Source: Diphasiastrum complanatum (lineage: Eukaryota > Streptophyta > Lycopodiopsida > Lycopodiales > Lycopodiaceae). Taken from it: 64,000 bases of DNA. A program made the translations under genes and the position numbers. The DNA lies in assembly GCA_029204225.1 (NCBI GenBank), contig CM055092.1, positions 38,451,800-38,515,799 on the forward strand. The letters run 5' to 3'. Positions 1 through 11,586 of the stretch are shown here, in pieces. The notes beneath the pieces are model-generated. The model worked only from the letters and a program-made list of their open reading frames with translations, was not told where the DNA came from and searched no databases. How positions within the stretch are numbered: the first letter of the stretch is position 1; every line of letters starts with the position of its first letter.

Positions 1-27
1 AAAATTTCTTTACTGAATAAATCATTC

Positions 28-1146
28 CTAGTGCTTCCCGCTCTGTAGCAGAATAGTTCTTTCTAATGCAGCGAGTTGCCTACCCGCATAATAAATTGAG
101 TAATCTATGTTTTGGTCATCTTTCTGACTAAGCACTACTCCTATTGCAAATGATGATGTGTCTACATATACATGAAACGTTTTAGCCCAATTTGGAGGTC
201 TAACTCTAGTGGCTTCTGCTAATGACTGTTTCAATTTATCAAAAGCTTGTTGATGGTCCTGTGACCAATGGTACTCAGCAGACTTTTTTAATAAACTTGT
301 AAAAGGAGTTACTACTATGGCATAATCCTTAATTATCCTACAATAATATCCTACGTGTCCTAGAAAACCTCTAAGCTCTTGTAGATTAGTTGGTTCTAAT
401 AATTCTAAAATCATTTTTACTTTTTCGATGCCGGCTTGTATACCGTCCTTTGAAATTTTATGTCCTAACAGGATGCCTTCCCTCATCCCGAAATAACACT
501 TGGCTGGATGCAGCTTAAGAGATGTCTTTTGACATCTTCTGAATGTCTTCTCTAATGCGTCTAAATGGTCTTTAGTTGATGAATCGACACAAAAGTCATC
601 CATGAAAATTTCTAAAAACTTTCTTAAAAAATTTTGAAATGTTGCTTTTAAAGTGTTCCAAGTATTAACCATTTCCGGTACTAATTGACTGTACCAAATC
701 CTACCCTGCTTCCGCAAAAGACCTGGCAAAATTCTAACTTTGTCCTCGTCTGTATGTTCTTTATTTGCTATGGTAATAGATTCAAACTGTGACAAATAAC
801 TGTCTGCATCTTCAGATGATAATCCCTTAAAAAAATCATATCTAGTTTTTGTTGATGTGGGTGGCGCTGGGTTAGTCATATTATTAGTTGGTGGGGAACT
901 AGGTGGACTTGGAGGATCTAGACTACGCTTAGATGATGGTTCTGATGAAGAAGATTTTGATTCTGAACTTGGTTCGGAAGTGAAATTAGATGGATCTGAT
1001 TCTGATGAATCTGTAGAAATTGGTGTTTCAATGGATCTTTTCTCAAATGAATCTAAAAATGCTGTAGTAGCGTTTAGAAGATCGTTAAATGCTTCAGGTG
1101 TTAATCTTGCTCTAACTGGCGAGTTTCGCAAATTTTGCAAATACAA
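28..1146 (-). pseudogene. Ty3/gypsy gag fused in frame to reverse transcriptase and RNase H (deletion derivative)
   Basis: A 372-codon frame joins two parts of a gypsy polyprotein that are normally far apart. Residues 1-100 are a Ser/Pro-rich leader. Residues about 101-176 are gag-like (RYDFFKGL...DADSYLSQFESI, IWYSQLVPEMVNTW). From residue 178 the protein is reverse transcriptase: FMDDF at 181-185 is the YxDD box, LLGHKIS at 227-233 and LRGFLGHVGYYCR at 258-270 are standard thumb/connection motifs, and DTSSFAIGVVLSQ (329-341) starts RNase H. Zinc knuckle, protease and the RT fingers are missing. The frame stops near the window edge, so the rest of pol may lie outside. A tRNA-Asp-type primer site lies 150 bases upstream. 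It cannot be an active enzyme. Family assignment is sure; whether the fusion is translated is unknown. Confidence 0.85.
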
Positions 1147-1298
1147 ATCTCTAGATTTCCTATATGCTTCTAATCGTTGTGCACGCTCTAAACGTTTCTA
1201 TTCAATAGTTGCTTGAGAGTATGTTCGTGGCATGCATTACATGAGAAAGATTTGTAGACGTAATATACTTAAAAATATTGCAAAAGATGAAATTCATC

Positions 1299-1316
1299 TC
1301 CCCGGCAACGACGCCA
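1299..1316 (-). other. gypsy primer-binding site, tRNA-Asp type
   Basis: The plus strand reads TCCCCGGCAACGACGCCA, which matches the 3' end of plant tRNA-Asp with one difference (A for G), so the minus strand is a primer-binding site. It lies between the gag start at 1146 and a CCACCACA end on the minus strand near 1323, as expected just inside a 5' LTR. This orients the gypsy derivative leftwards. Confidence 0.75.
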
Positions 1317-2273
1317 AATTATGTGGTGGCCTAGTCGTTATAGATTTCCACAAAATCAATGAATAAAGTAGTATAAAAGGTTTGATCATTCTCCAAGAGA
1401 GAGAATAATCTCATTTTTTGTATGATAAGTGTATGTAAGATGGTAAATGGACTGTGATGTGTAATATTCATAATGAAAACTATAGCGACATATCTGGTTA
1501 TCCAAAGATATTTGGGTAAATTGGCATCCAGGAACACCAATGGTGAAATGATTTGGTCAAGGTCTGTGATTATAGAGATTACTCTATCTTTCAGGCTCTT
1601 CAGGTAACAGTAAGCAATCAAATTAGACAGCAACTAGCAAATAGATTCATCAAATAGAATCAAATTGGCTAATGATTTCTCTTAATCGAATACAGTGAAT
1701 TAGTTCTTATCACATGAAGCAAACAGAACAGAGCATCAAACAAGTTCATTATCTGAACACATAGCTCATTCAGAATTGAAAGAAGTTCTACTTAAGGTTA
1801 TTCTTAACAGCTTCGGCTAATTCCTTGCACACATTAGTCAGAATTGTGGCTCTCTGGTGACGCCTAAACATCTACATTAAAGTGATTGAAATTCAATAAA
1901 ACATGAAAATTATGAGTGATGCAGACAGAGCAGTATCACAAACAGTTACAGATCATACAGAGTGTATTCGCTCAATTGATAAGAAGTAATGTTGTAAAAG
2001 ATGACAGAGGAAAAGAATGCTCAAGCTTATAGAAACTGGCTCTTCTCTCTCTATTGACACTCAGATCTGTGCAAATGCGTAAGTACAATGGCACGAAGTG
2101 TCGATCTTATAGGAACGATCACCGACCTCAATGTCGTTTACCAACCGTTAAGATGTCGGTTGAGATCCGCTATTGTGTCTCTATAGAACGTCGCACAAAA
2201 GGTCGTGAGTTATAACCTAAATGTGAATTTACAAAGTGCAAAATAGGCCTTTACATGATTTTAGGCACTATAT
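1317..2273 (-). other. gypsy 5' LTR remnant and unassigned sequence
   Basis: The gypsy 5' LTR should start at about 1323 and run to the right, but its far end is not visible because no second copy is in the window. At 1331-1633 (-) a 100-codon frame contains ANLPKYLW and VFIMN, faintly like the copia integrase C-terminal region; this could be a small nested scrap or chance. Nothing else codes here. Confidence 0.35.
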
Positions 2274-3040
2274 TGCACTCTGATTGATATCAACAATGAG
2301 TACAATGGCTTGAAGTAATAACTTCAGCTTGCTGAGCATGATAACGCAGCTAGTATACATATTTACAAGTGTTGAGAGAAAAATATCTCATGCCTTAACT
2401 ACCATTTACTCCAATTTTGCATCTATACAAAAGTTGGTAACCACCCTTAGGATATTTGTTTCTCAAGTTGTTTTAGGGTTGATGATAAGTTGGCGACGTT
2501 GGTCTACCAATGTAGCAAAAACCTGAAAAATCCGAAGGTGCCCGTTAGACTGAAGGTATGCAAATCCTGAAGGTGCCCTTAGACTTAAAGTGTGTAAATC
2601 CTGAAGGCGCCCTTAAATCAAAGAAGCCGAAAAAGGAGAAAAAGCAGAAAGTGTCTTATAATGAAGGCAATGAAAAAGGTGAAAGTGCCTTAGATTAGAG
2701 GCGGCGAAGAAAATCGAAAAAGGCAAATGTGCCCTAAAAATGGTTTTAAGGCATTTTGGATACTTTGTCATATTTTCTGCAAACAGACGAAAAAGGTGAA
2801 AAAGATGAAGGTGGTCCATAAATGGTTTCTAAGTCATTTTGGCTAGTGTGTCACATTTTTTGTGAAGGCACGAAAAAGAGCGAAGAAGGCGGAAAAACAA
2901 AGGTGCCTTAAATTGTTTAAGGCATAAGGAAAAAAACTTAAAGGAAAAAATGTGAAGGTCCGAAATCATGTTGTCGGCCTTCCATTTTCAAGATACTCAT
3001 TACTTAACAATTTTTAAGACTGAGCATAAGAAATCTAACA
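2274..3040 (-). repeat. copia family C1 3' LTR
   Basis: The minus strand starts TGTTAGATTTC at 3040, directly after a purine tract (plus strand CTCCCCCTTAATGAGG), and ends GAGTGCA at 2274: 767 bases with TG/CA ends. The terminal stretch ATTGTACTCATTGTTGATAT and its neighbours recur in plus orientation near 54847, and the start resembles LTRs at 37284 and 54336. Inside, 2520-2620 holds imperfect repeats of a unit containing AATCCTGAAGGTGCCC. This LTR belongs to the decayed element to its right. Confidence 0.75.
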
Positions 3041-5880
3041 CTCCCCCTTAATGAGGATCTTGAAAACCTTTGATCTTCATTACAAATCCAAAAGTTGATT
3101 TTATGGTGTCGACATCTCCTGCCCAATCTGCATCTATGTAGGCTTCGAGGATATTGGCAGTGTGGCTGCCTCCGTAGCAAATGCTGAGAGTTTTTGTTAT
3201 CTGGATATACTTCATGATCTTTGTTAGTGCCTTCCAACGAGTTACACATGGATTTGAAAAGAACTGGCTAAGTGTACTGATCGAATATGCAAGGTCTAGT
3301 TGCGTGCAGATCATTGCATACATCAATGAGACGATGATGGATTGAAACGGGTAGTGCTTCATCTCCTCCTTTTCAACCTCGATTTGAGGAGATTGTTCCT
3401 TTGATAGCTTTAGTCCAAGGTCGAGTGGAAAGTGACTTGGTTTGCAGTTGGCCATTCCATACTTTTCCAGCATGTTGTTGATTGATAAAAATCAGTCTGC
3501 TAGGTCGGTCTCGTTGGATTTGGATTCTGAGACAATAGTGGGCTGGACCCATGTCATTCTTCTTGTATTCTTGGGCTAGCATGCATTTTGTATCCTTCAT
3601 CAAATTCAGATTATTACTGAATAAGAGTGTATCATCTATGTAGAGAGTGATAATGATGAAGTAATCTGATACAGACTTAAAATAGACATTTAAGTCTGCC
3701 GAGTTTGGAATGAAACTATTCTCTATCAAAAATACATTGATCTTCTGGAACCAGGCTCCGAGTGACTATTTTAGCCCGTAGAATGCCTTGTGGATTTTGC
3801 ATACAAGGTGCTATTGCTTGTCATTGAGTTTGTATACCTCTGGTTGCGTTGTGTAGATCTCCTCTTCGATGGTTCCATTGAGGAAGGCAGCTTGGACATC
3901 CATCTGGTGGACTTCAAGATCTGTTGCAACTGCAAAGGAGAGGTGTAGGTGGATCGACACATGTTTGAAAATTGGGTTGAAGGTTTCTGAATAATCCAGG
4001 TCTGGAATCTAAGAAAAGCCTTTGGCGACTAGCCTGGCCTTCCTTCAGCATCGTACTTTGCCTTGAATATCCATTTGCCTGGAATCGATTTTTTATTCTT
4101 TGGCAGCTCAGTGAATGTCCATGTTTAATTCTCCATAAGAGAATCAAATTCGGTGTCCATCGCTGCTTTCCACTGGCCAGCATCAGCAGTAGACATTATC
4201 TCAAAAACGATAGTTGGTTCTTGCACAAAGTAGTAAGCCGGATCATCCATAAATCTGGATGGAGGCTGTTTGGACCTGTTCAACCTTCTAGGTTGAACTT
4301 TGGTCCTCTGATGTGGGTTGACTTGTTGAGGTTCTGACTCATTGTCTGAGTCATCGTCATTATTCAGCAGTTGAATCTCTGGATCGGGATTGACTGGTTG
4401 TTTGATCCTTGGATCGGAATTATCAGCAGCTTTTCCTTTGTGGTCGATGAACTGGTCTTCCACAAAAATGACTTCTCTATTGGTGAATGCCTTTTCGGTA
4501 TCAAATTGTTGAGCTTGTATGCCTTGTGGTCTGGGGAATAGCTTTTGAGGATCATTTTTTTGCTCTTGTCATCTAGCTTTCTTCTTAGATCCTTAGGGAT
4601 CTGAGTGAAAGCGATGCATCCAAACACTCGAATATGTTTGAGTGATGGTTTTGTTCCTTTCCACACCTCATAAGGTGTCTTGCCATTCAGGGCTTTGGTG
4701 ATGGATCGATTCTATAAGTAGGCAGTTGTAGTAACAGCTTTTGTTTAGAATTTCTTTGGAAGAGAGGCATGGGCCATCATGCTCTTGGCACTTTCGATGA
4801 GTGTCTGGTTCTTCAAATCAGCTACACCATTGGACTAAGGTGAGTAGTTGGTTGTGTATTGTTGAAGTATCTTGTTGGCCTTGTAGAACTCTTTGAATTT
4901 TGTGGCGATGTACTCTCCCCCTCCATCTATGCGTAGGGCCTTAATCTTCCTTTGGGTCTGGTTTTCTGCAGACGCCTTGAACTCCTTGAAGTACTTGAAT
5001 GCTTCAGATTTGTTCTTCATATAGTAGGTTACAATCCTTCAAGAGAAGTCGTCAATCAAAGTTAGAAAATAGAGAGTTCTCCCTATGGAAGCAGTCTGCA
5101 TCGGGCCACGAATGTCGCTATATATAAGGTCAAGCAAGCCCTTGGATGTATGAACTGAGTCTGAACTGAAGAGACTTCTAGCATGCTTGTTGATAATACA
5201 GCTTTCACATGGAGAAGTTGGCTTGCTGACTGATGACAAATCTTGTACTAGACTCTGAGCTGACATTTGCTGAATATTGTTGAAGTTAAGATGGCCAAGT
5301 TTGAAATGCCATAGCCTATCAGTTGATTCAGAAGTGGATGTATGAAGAGCTTGACTATTAGAAGAATAGCAATGGCTGAGTTTGTAAAGATAGCCGCTTC
5401 TTCTTCCGTAGGCTAGCACCTTCCAGGATTTGTCAAGAATTGTGCAGCCATCCGTATTGAATTCGACCCTCCGACCTAAATCAGTGATTTTGCTAACTGA
5501 GAGCAGATTCTTGGTCGGATTTGGAACGTGGACAACAACTTGACTTCACCTCTTTTGAATTCAACTCTAACTATTCCTTCACCTTCGATTGTATGTGATG
5601 AGTTGTCTCCAAGTTGCACAACTCAAGAGTGGGCGAATGACTTATAGTCCTTGAACCAGTCTCATTAGTGAGTCATGTGTTGAGTTGCTCCGGAATCTAG
5701 GTACCAAGAATCGATATCCTGTTATTCTTCTTCTTTGGTCATGAAAGTTGCTTCATCTTCTTCTTCTTCTTGTTGATTTGAGTGACTGGTCGTAGCACTA
5801 TGTGCTTGTTGTTGGAACTGCTTCTTCTTTTTGTTGTTGTACTTCAAAGTTCGCCATCCTTGATTTCATGGCCAGTTCTC
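3041..5880 (-). pseudogene. Ty1/copia family C1 gag-pol remnant
   Basis: This decayed copia polyprotein reads right to left in several frames. At about 5660-5710 lies the protease motif YLDSGATQHMTH. At 5419-5039 are the gag-pre-integrase region (DRLWHFKLGHLN, CESC) and the start of integrase (DLIYSDIRGPM, LIDDFS). At 5020-4835 is the second integrase acidic motif (RIDGGGEY). At 4666-3771 are the integrase tail and the linker to RT. At 3729-3373 is RT with YIDD intact (LYIDDTLLFSN). At 3473-3048 are the RT end and RNase H (RWKALTKIMKYIQ, AYIDADWAGD). Frameshifts and stops break it throughout, and the gag N-terminus and 5' LTR are missing. The marker SNSQALHTSTSESTD recurs in the element at 62.5-64 kb, which sets the family. 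Confidence 0.9.
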
Positions 5881-6299
5881 TTATAGTATCTCCCATATCA
5901 ACTTTGGATAAGATCTATCAAGTTTGCCACATCATCCATTGGTGGTTTGTGTTGACCTTCTAGATTCCTACAATCTAGGACCTAACTCCTATAATTTAGG
6001 AGATGTCATATTAGACTCAAATGAAAGCTAATCAAAATGGATCTGAATATTACAAGTGTCATTTCACACGTGTGGATCCACATAGATGTCAAATATACAT
6101 CAAAAACCATGTGAAAATTGTTAAATTCTAACATCAGCTTCTTGGTCTTAGATGGAGGTTGGCTATCGGACTCTGTCTCTTATTCAAGGGCCGGTTTGCT
6201 GGTGGTCATCTTCATCCTCTGCTTCTTCAATGGTGGTGTTATGTCCATGACCAGTACATAGGATACAGTATACTCCTAGTCTTGGATACATGGTACTCC
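5881..6299. other. unassigned sequence between two copia remnants
   Basis: No coding sequence is visible. The stretch holds a CACACGTGTG palindrome at 6065-6074, a motif that recurs in LTRs elsewhere in the window, so it is probably LTR or leader debris. Confidence 0.4.
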
Positions 6300-7136
6300 A
6301 GTGAAACAGGCTGTTAGTTATGCCACGTCATATTGGACGTGACCCGAATGTAACTAATATCCTTGTGAGGCCCATAACACACTAAATGGAGTTTGAAGGT
6401 ATGAGACAGTGTATGCATGTGTAGAGTTATCAATAGCAATTCTATGAATAGTTGTATAAAAATTACAACAAATAAGGATCCTAAAACACTTGAAATGATG
6501 AGAGAAATAATAGATCATGATTTCATAAGATTAGCACAAGTTGAATCATCAAAATCCATCAGTAATCTATGCTTGGACCTCACTAAATGGCCCAAATACT
6601 TGAAGAAGCTTTCACACGTGTGAAAGTATGGCCTCCCATAGTCTGACTACTGCACACCAGACCCATATTCAATCCTATAATGATTAGGAATCACAAGAAC
6701 TCAAACAATTATGAACATAGAGAGCAGTTGCACCAATATGAGAGAAAAATCATGAAATTGCTTGATTGATTTTGGTGAGAGATCATCACCTATATATACA
6801 TGATCCATCATGGTTTTGGGCAGGTATGAGTAGCCCTAAACCTATCCCTAATGCTAATTTTGGTGGATCTTTCATCCCTACCAAGTTAGGGTTGGAATCT
6901 TGGAGATCTCTCAACCATGTAAAAATTACCAAAAATAGCTCCTACTTTTTCTCTCTTGTATCTAAGCATGATTTGGACTCATTCCAAAGGTTCTATCACT
7001 TAGGTCAACTTGATAACATCCTTATGAATGGAATCCTATGCTATTTGGCACGTGTGACAAGCCGCATCATGACCGTCTAACTATTTACAAGTCATATGAC
7101 CAAAACTAGTCAAGCTAGAATTGTGAATTTTTAACA
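6300..7136 (-). repeat. copia 3' LTR (LTR-A)
   Basis: The right end is clear: the minus strand starts TGTTAAAAATTCAC at 7136, directly after a purine tract (minus strand GATAGAGAGGAGGAG, 7137-7151). The left end is only estimated from the 830-base length of related LTRs. It carries CACACGTGTG at 6613-6622. The first 61 bases on the minus strand recur without a mismatch in the opposite orientation at 13643-13703. Confidence 0.6.
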
Positions 7137-7150
7137 CTCCTCCTCTCTAT

Positions 7151-8272
7151 CTAGCTTGGTTCAATCATTGCTTTACTAATCACTCCAAGTGATGATCTGA
7201 ACTTCATAAAAGGTGTCTTTTGAAGTGGTTTAGTAAGTAGATCAGCTACACATTCATTGCTTGGAACATGCTCCAATGCAATCTCCTTGGCTTGCACCAT
7301 TTCTCTCACAAAGTGATGGCATATCTCAATGTGCTTAGATCTTGCATGGAAGATTGGGTTAGATGCAAGGTGTTGGGATGATATATTGTCATTGTAAATA
7401 ATTGGTGCCTCCTCTGAATCCATGATCTTTAGCTCCACCAATAATCTCTTGATCCAAAGTACCTCCTTTGTAGTGGTTGTCAAAGCTTTGTACTCGGCCT
7501 CAGTTGAAGATAGAGATATAGTTTCTTGCTTTTTGGAAAGCCATGAAACCACACCTTCTCCTATAATGATTAGCCTTATTGAGACCATCTTGGCCATCAG
7601 TGCAAAAGTTTTCTCATAGTCTATCCCTCTCTCTTGAACATAACCTTTTGCAACTAATCTTGCTTTATGTTTGTTAACACTTCCATTTGCATTCAACTTA
7701 AGCTTGAAGACCCACTTGCATCCTATTACATTCCTTTGGGGTCTATGAACAAGCAACCAAGTTTCATTCTCAATCAAGGCATTATACTCATCCAACATAG
7801 CTTTATACCATTTTTTGGAGTTCAATGCTCCTTTAACATTAGATGGTTCTTCAAAACTAGATAAATCCTCAACTTGCTGCCCTTTGCCTTCATATGTGAG
7901 CCTTGATGGCTCCACTTTTGCCCTTGAAGATCTCCTTGGTGTGATAGGTGGGTTTGGTGCTTGCTCCTCCATGAGCTCCTCCTCGAGATCAAGATCTTGC
8001 TCCTCGGCCATCTTCTTCTTCATTGTTGGAGCACTTGAGCCCTCTTCAAACTCCCTTTTGCTAGTCATGTGTGAACTAGCACCCGAGTCAATCCACCAAG
8101 GATCTTCTCCTTTGAAGCTTGTTGAAGAAAATATGGACATCATGAGAGAGTCCTCATGTGAACTCTCCTCCTCCTCCTCTTTTTTGCTCATGTTGACTTG
8201 GCTTTGATCTTGCTTCCTCTTGAAGCATTCTGAGGCATAATGCCCCATCTTGCTACAATAGTAGCACTTCAC
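7151..8272 (-). CDS. copia mini-polyprotein: zinc knuckle, protease, RT start, RNase H
   Basis: A 373-codon open frame runs through a copia polyprotein from which the catalytic middle has been cut out in frame. It starts with a gag zinc knuckle (CYYCSKMGHYASEC, residues 3-16), then protease (WWIDSGASSHMT), then jumps past integrase to the linker (RRSSRAKVEPSRLTY) and the first part of RT (GCKWVFKLKLNANGSVNKHK, KTFALMAKMVSIRLI). It then jumps past the YVDD box to RNase H (GVVSWLSKKQETISLSSTEAEY) and runs to a normal C-terminus (ADLLTKPLQKTPFMKFRSSLGV). It resembles the intact protein at 57088-61047 over every retained part. It cannot reverse transcribe or integrate, yet has no stop, so it is either young or under selection as a non-autonomous element. 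The visible start is only the first Met; the natural start may lie in the gag to its right, in another frame. Confidence 0.8.
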   Translation of the reverse strand: MKCYYCSKMGHYASECFKRKQDQSQVNMSKKEEEEESSHEDSLMMSIFSSTSFKGEDPWWIDSGASSHMTSKREFEEGSSAPTMKKKMAEEQDLDLEEELMEEQAPNPPITPRRSSRAKVEPSRLTYEGKGQQVEDLSSFEEPSNVKGALNSKKWYKAMLDEYNALIENETWLLVHRPQRNVIGCKWVFKLKLNANGSVNKHKARLVAKGYVQERGIDYEKTFALMAKMVSIRLIIIGEGVVSWLSKKQETISLSSTEAEYKALTTTTKEVLWIKRLLVELKIMDSEEAPIIYNDNISSQHLASNPIFHARSKHIEICHHFVREMVQAKEIALEHVPSNECVADLLTKPLQKTPFMKFRSSLGVISKAMIEPS

Positions 8273-8335
8273 CTTGGATTTGTCCTTCTTGACTTTGGTG
8301 GTGATGGAGATGCCTTTGAGGGTCCTTCTTGATCC

Positions 8336-8962
8336 TCAAACTTTGTTAAAGCCTTGTTGATCCTTTTCCTTTGGATTTCCCTTTGCCTTTGGTAAAGAGT
8401 GCTTGGTCATCTCCACCTTGGATGGAAAGCCTATCCATCCTCTCTTGCATTTGGCTCCTTCTTGACTCCTCGGCCATGAGTGTGCCTTGGAGCTCTTCAA
8501 GTATGGGTAGCTTACCCATAATTGCATATCCCTGAACCAAATTGTCAAATTCAAAGTTTAGTCCATTCAATATGAGTTGAACAAGCTCTTCATCCTTGAT
8601 AGGATCACCTATGAAGGCTAGCTCTTTGTTCGATTCCTTCACTCTTAAGACAAAAGTATGTGCTACTCTCTCCTTTCTTTTGATAGCTTCTATAGATTTG
8701 ACTCTTCAAAGCTAACATCCTAGTTTGGTTCTTGGATTCATAGACCTTTTTCAAAGTCTCCCAAGCATCTTGCGCCGAAGTGCAATCTCCTACCTCTCTT
8801 AAGATTCATTTGCAACATTCATTTTTATACAATGTAGTGCAATATTGCACCTTTTGTTGTATTTGGCTTTTTCTTGAGAATGAATAGGTTCATCCTCCTT
8901 ACCATTTACAATCTCCATTAGATCTTGCATGATCATGATGGATTTCATTCTAACTTTCCATA
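8336..8962 (-). pseudogene. copia gag remnant upstream of the mini-polyprotein
   Basis: Reading right to left, this is the retrotransposon gag domain of the same element: an N-terminal piece near 8960-8830 (MEIVNGKEDEP, IALHCIKMNVAN), then ESKNQTRML at about 8740, then a 98-codon frame at 8642-8346 (DEELVQLILNGLNFEFDNLVQ, SRRSQMQERMDRLS) ending in a Lys/Gly-rich tract just before the zinc knuckle. Stops and frameshifts separate the pieces. The N-terminus is cut at about 8962 by an LTR in the other orientation, so the element has lost its 5' LTR and primer site. Confidence 0.8.
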
Positions 8963-9240
8963 TGCTAGAAATCAATGATAAACTTCATTGTTACACTTCT
9001 TAGTTACTGTCCTCGATGTACTTTATTATTGATAGCTATTACCAGCTGTAACTAGCCATAGGCTAGTCTAGTAGTCTATTCCTAAGTTTTCTTTCTCTCT
9101 ATCAAGGTTTAGGGTTTATATGTACATTTTATATTCAGTGTGAAGTGTGTGATTGAGTGATATTGCGTGTTCTTCTTCTACCTCCCTACTTGGTGATTGC
9201 TTATGGTGAATGCTTGATGTTGCATATCTGATTCTTGACA
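8963..9240 (+). repeat. copia 5' LTR (LTR-B)
   Basis: It runs from TGCTAGAAATCAATG to CTTGACA and is followed at once by a primer-binding site, which makes it a 278-base 5' LTR in plus orientation. A second, inverted copy is at 13702-14015. The internal region that should follow is missing: gypsy sequence in the opposite orientation starts directly after the primer site. Confidence 0.8.
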
Positions 9241-9252
9241 TGGTATCAGAGC
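9241..9252 (+). other. copia primer-binding site, initiator tRNA-Met
   Basis: TGGTATCAGAGC, the usual copia primer site complementary to the 3' end of initiator tRNA-Met, adjoins the CA end of LTR-B. Confidence 0.85.
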
Positions 9253-10236
9253 TTTAGAATCTTTTGATATCCTAAGATGTACATAGTCATCAATTTTAAA
9301 ATCTCTTCGAGATCTCTTAAGATCGGTGTAGTGTTTAGCTCTATCCTGAGCACTTCGAATACTATTGTTAGCCGCAAAAAATCAGCAACCTTCTGGATCT
9401 TAACAGACTTCATCTCAACATTTACTGGAGATCTAGGTTGAAAGTCGTACATAAGCATGAAAGGACTATAACCTGTAGCAGAATATTTTCTACTATCATA
9501 TACAAACTCAACCAGTGGGAGATAATCTTCCCAATGAGATTGCATGTGAGAAACATACATCCTCAAAATATCTTCATAGTTTAACTAGTCCTTTATGTCT
9601 GCCCATCTGATTCAAGATGATCAAAAGAACTTAAACTCAAGAAGTTTCCAATTTATGGAATACTGCTGAACAAAAGTGACTTGTAAATTTAGGATCTCTA
9701 TCACTAACAATGTCACTGGGCAGACCATACAACCGAAATAATCTTTCAACAAAGATTCGGGTTAATTTAGAAGCCTTTATAGTTGACTTGACTGGTATGA
9801 ATGCAGCTAACTTAGTTAACTGATCCACTACAACCCAAATAGAATCATTTTGTTGTTGGGTCTTTGGAAGTCCAACTACAAAATCCATAGATATGCTTTC
9901 CCATTTCTTATCGGGGATATCTAACGGATGCAACAAATCACCAGCCTTATGGCGTTCAACCTTTGCTAGTTGACAGGGTTTGCATTTAACAACATATGAC
10001 TCGACATATGGCTTGAGCTTTGGCCAATAAAATTCCCTCTTAACCAAGTCTAGAGTCCTGTGTATACTGGGATGTCCTGCACAGGGTATGTCTTGACATT
10101 CAAACAAAATCTTACATTTGATCTCATCATCACCAGGTACACAAACTTTTCCATTCTGAAATAGTAATCCATCTTTAAAGGTTAACTGTTCCACTATTCT
10201 TCTTATCTGGCCTGGACAATGTTCCAAATGTGACAA
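9253..10236 (-). pseudogene. Ty3/gypsy integrase remnant
   Basis: The 199-codon frame at 10236-9637 contains the zinc-binding N-terminus (HPSIHRTLDLVKREFYWP, then KCKPCQLAK) and the core with the first two acidic residues (SISMDFVVGLP and DIVSDRDPKF). The continuation at 9566-9253 is in another frame (HWEDYLPLVEFVYDSRKYSATGYSPF) and holds the region after the core. The stretch with the third acidic residue is broken between the two frames. The tail is cut by LTR-B and its primer site. This is the last pol module of the element that starts near 13303. Confidence 0.9.
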
Positions 10237-11586
10237 AAATGATAGTCTGATTCATATTTCCTCTCAACAAAAGATATAGATCCATAGAAATCTGGGTGAA
10301 TGACAACTCGTTCAATTCACCGATCCGACTAAGAGCATTTGCAACTTGATTAGGGCTGTCTCTTATGTAACGGATTTCATGATCGAATTCTTGCATCAAT
10401 TCAGCCCATCGAGCTTTTCTCCTCCGAAGATCATGTTGATTACAGAAGTACTTAAGAGGCTAGTGATCCGTATACACTACAAACTTACTACCATACAAGT
10501 AGTGTCTCCAGGTTTTAAGTGCATGGATTATAGCAAACAATTCCTTCTCCTACGTAGTATAACGCAACTGAGGACTAGTGAATTTTTTGCTCTCAAATGC
10601 TAGTGGCCTATCCATTTGTAATAGAACCGCTCCAACTACAACATCACTTGCATCCGTTCTCACGACGTAAGGTAAATCTGAATTTGCAATTTTTAACACG
10701 GGAGATGAAACAATCATTGTTTTAAGTTTCTAAAAACATTGATTTAATTCCTTGTTCCAAACAACAGGCAGACTAGGTTGATTCCTCTTTTTCTTTTTAT
10801 TAACAAACCCTTTTGTCAGATTATTTATTGGTGTTGCTACGTTAGCATAATCCTCAATAAATCTCTTGAAAAAAAAGTGTAAAACCTAAAAATGACTTTA
10901 CTTGCCTCACAATTCCTGGAATTGTCCACTCAATCACAATCTTGATTTTATCCTCGTCAATCTTGATCTCATTTACTGTGATCTTATGACCGAGATAAAG
11001 CAACTCTTGCTTAAAGAATTCACACTTAGACTCTTTCGCGTAGAGTAACTCCCGACAGAGTTTCATCAAGATGATTTTTAAGTGTTCTACACCACCAAGG
11101 ATTTACTGTAAACAAGAATGTCATCTAATAATACAACCACAAACTTCCCCAAATATGGACGAAACAAATTTTTCATCATTTGTTGGAACGGGGCTCAAAA
11201 CCTCGTTGTTCATTGTATGTCCTCTTTGATCTACAATAATAGTAGCTGGAGCATTCATTAATCCAAATGGCAACACTAAGAATTCATGATGACCAAATTT
11301 AGAAAGAAATCACGTCTTTTGGACATCTTCTGACTTAATTCTTATTTGATGGTACCATGTCCTGAGATCTATCTTGGTGAAATACTGAGCTCCACCCAAG
11401 CGATCTACAAGGTCATCCATCCTAGGTAATGGATATTTATTTTGATAGTCACTTTATTAAGACTCTTGTAATCCACACACATCTGAAGACCTCCATCTTT
11501 CTTTGCTTTAAGAAAAACATGAGTGCCCCATGGTGATTTACTAAGTTGTATATGTCTCATCCTCAGTTTTCTATTTGATTTGAAAT
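10237..11586 (-). pseudogene. Ty3/gypsy reverse transcriptase and RNase H remnant
   Basis: Broken frames on the minus strand carry RNase H at about 10240-10840 and RT at 10850-11586. The clearest piece is 11069-10854: CRELLYAKESKCEFF, LLYLGHKI and VKSFLGFT, the RT connection region. The catalytic region near 11100-11140 is also frameshifted. At 10399-10175 a frame with HEIRYIRDSPNQVANALSR is the end of RNase H. The order RT, RNase H, integrase is normal for gypsy. Confidence 0.85.

Noticed and set aside
857-1216. 119-codon plus-strand frame with acidic Ser/Asp-rich sequence
   Set aside because: It is the antisense of the Ser/Pro-rich gag leader at 28-1146.
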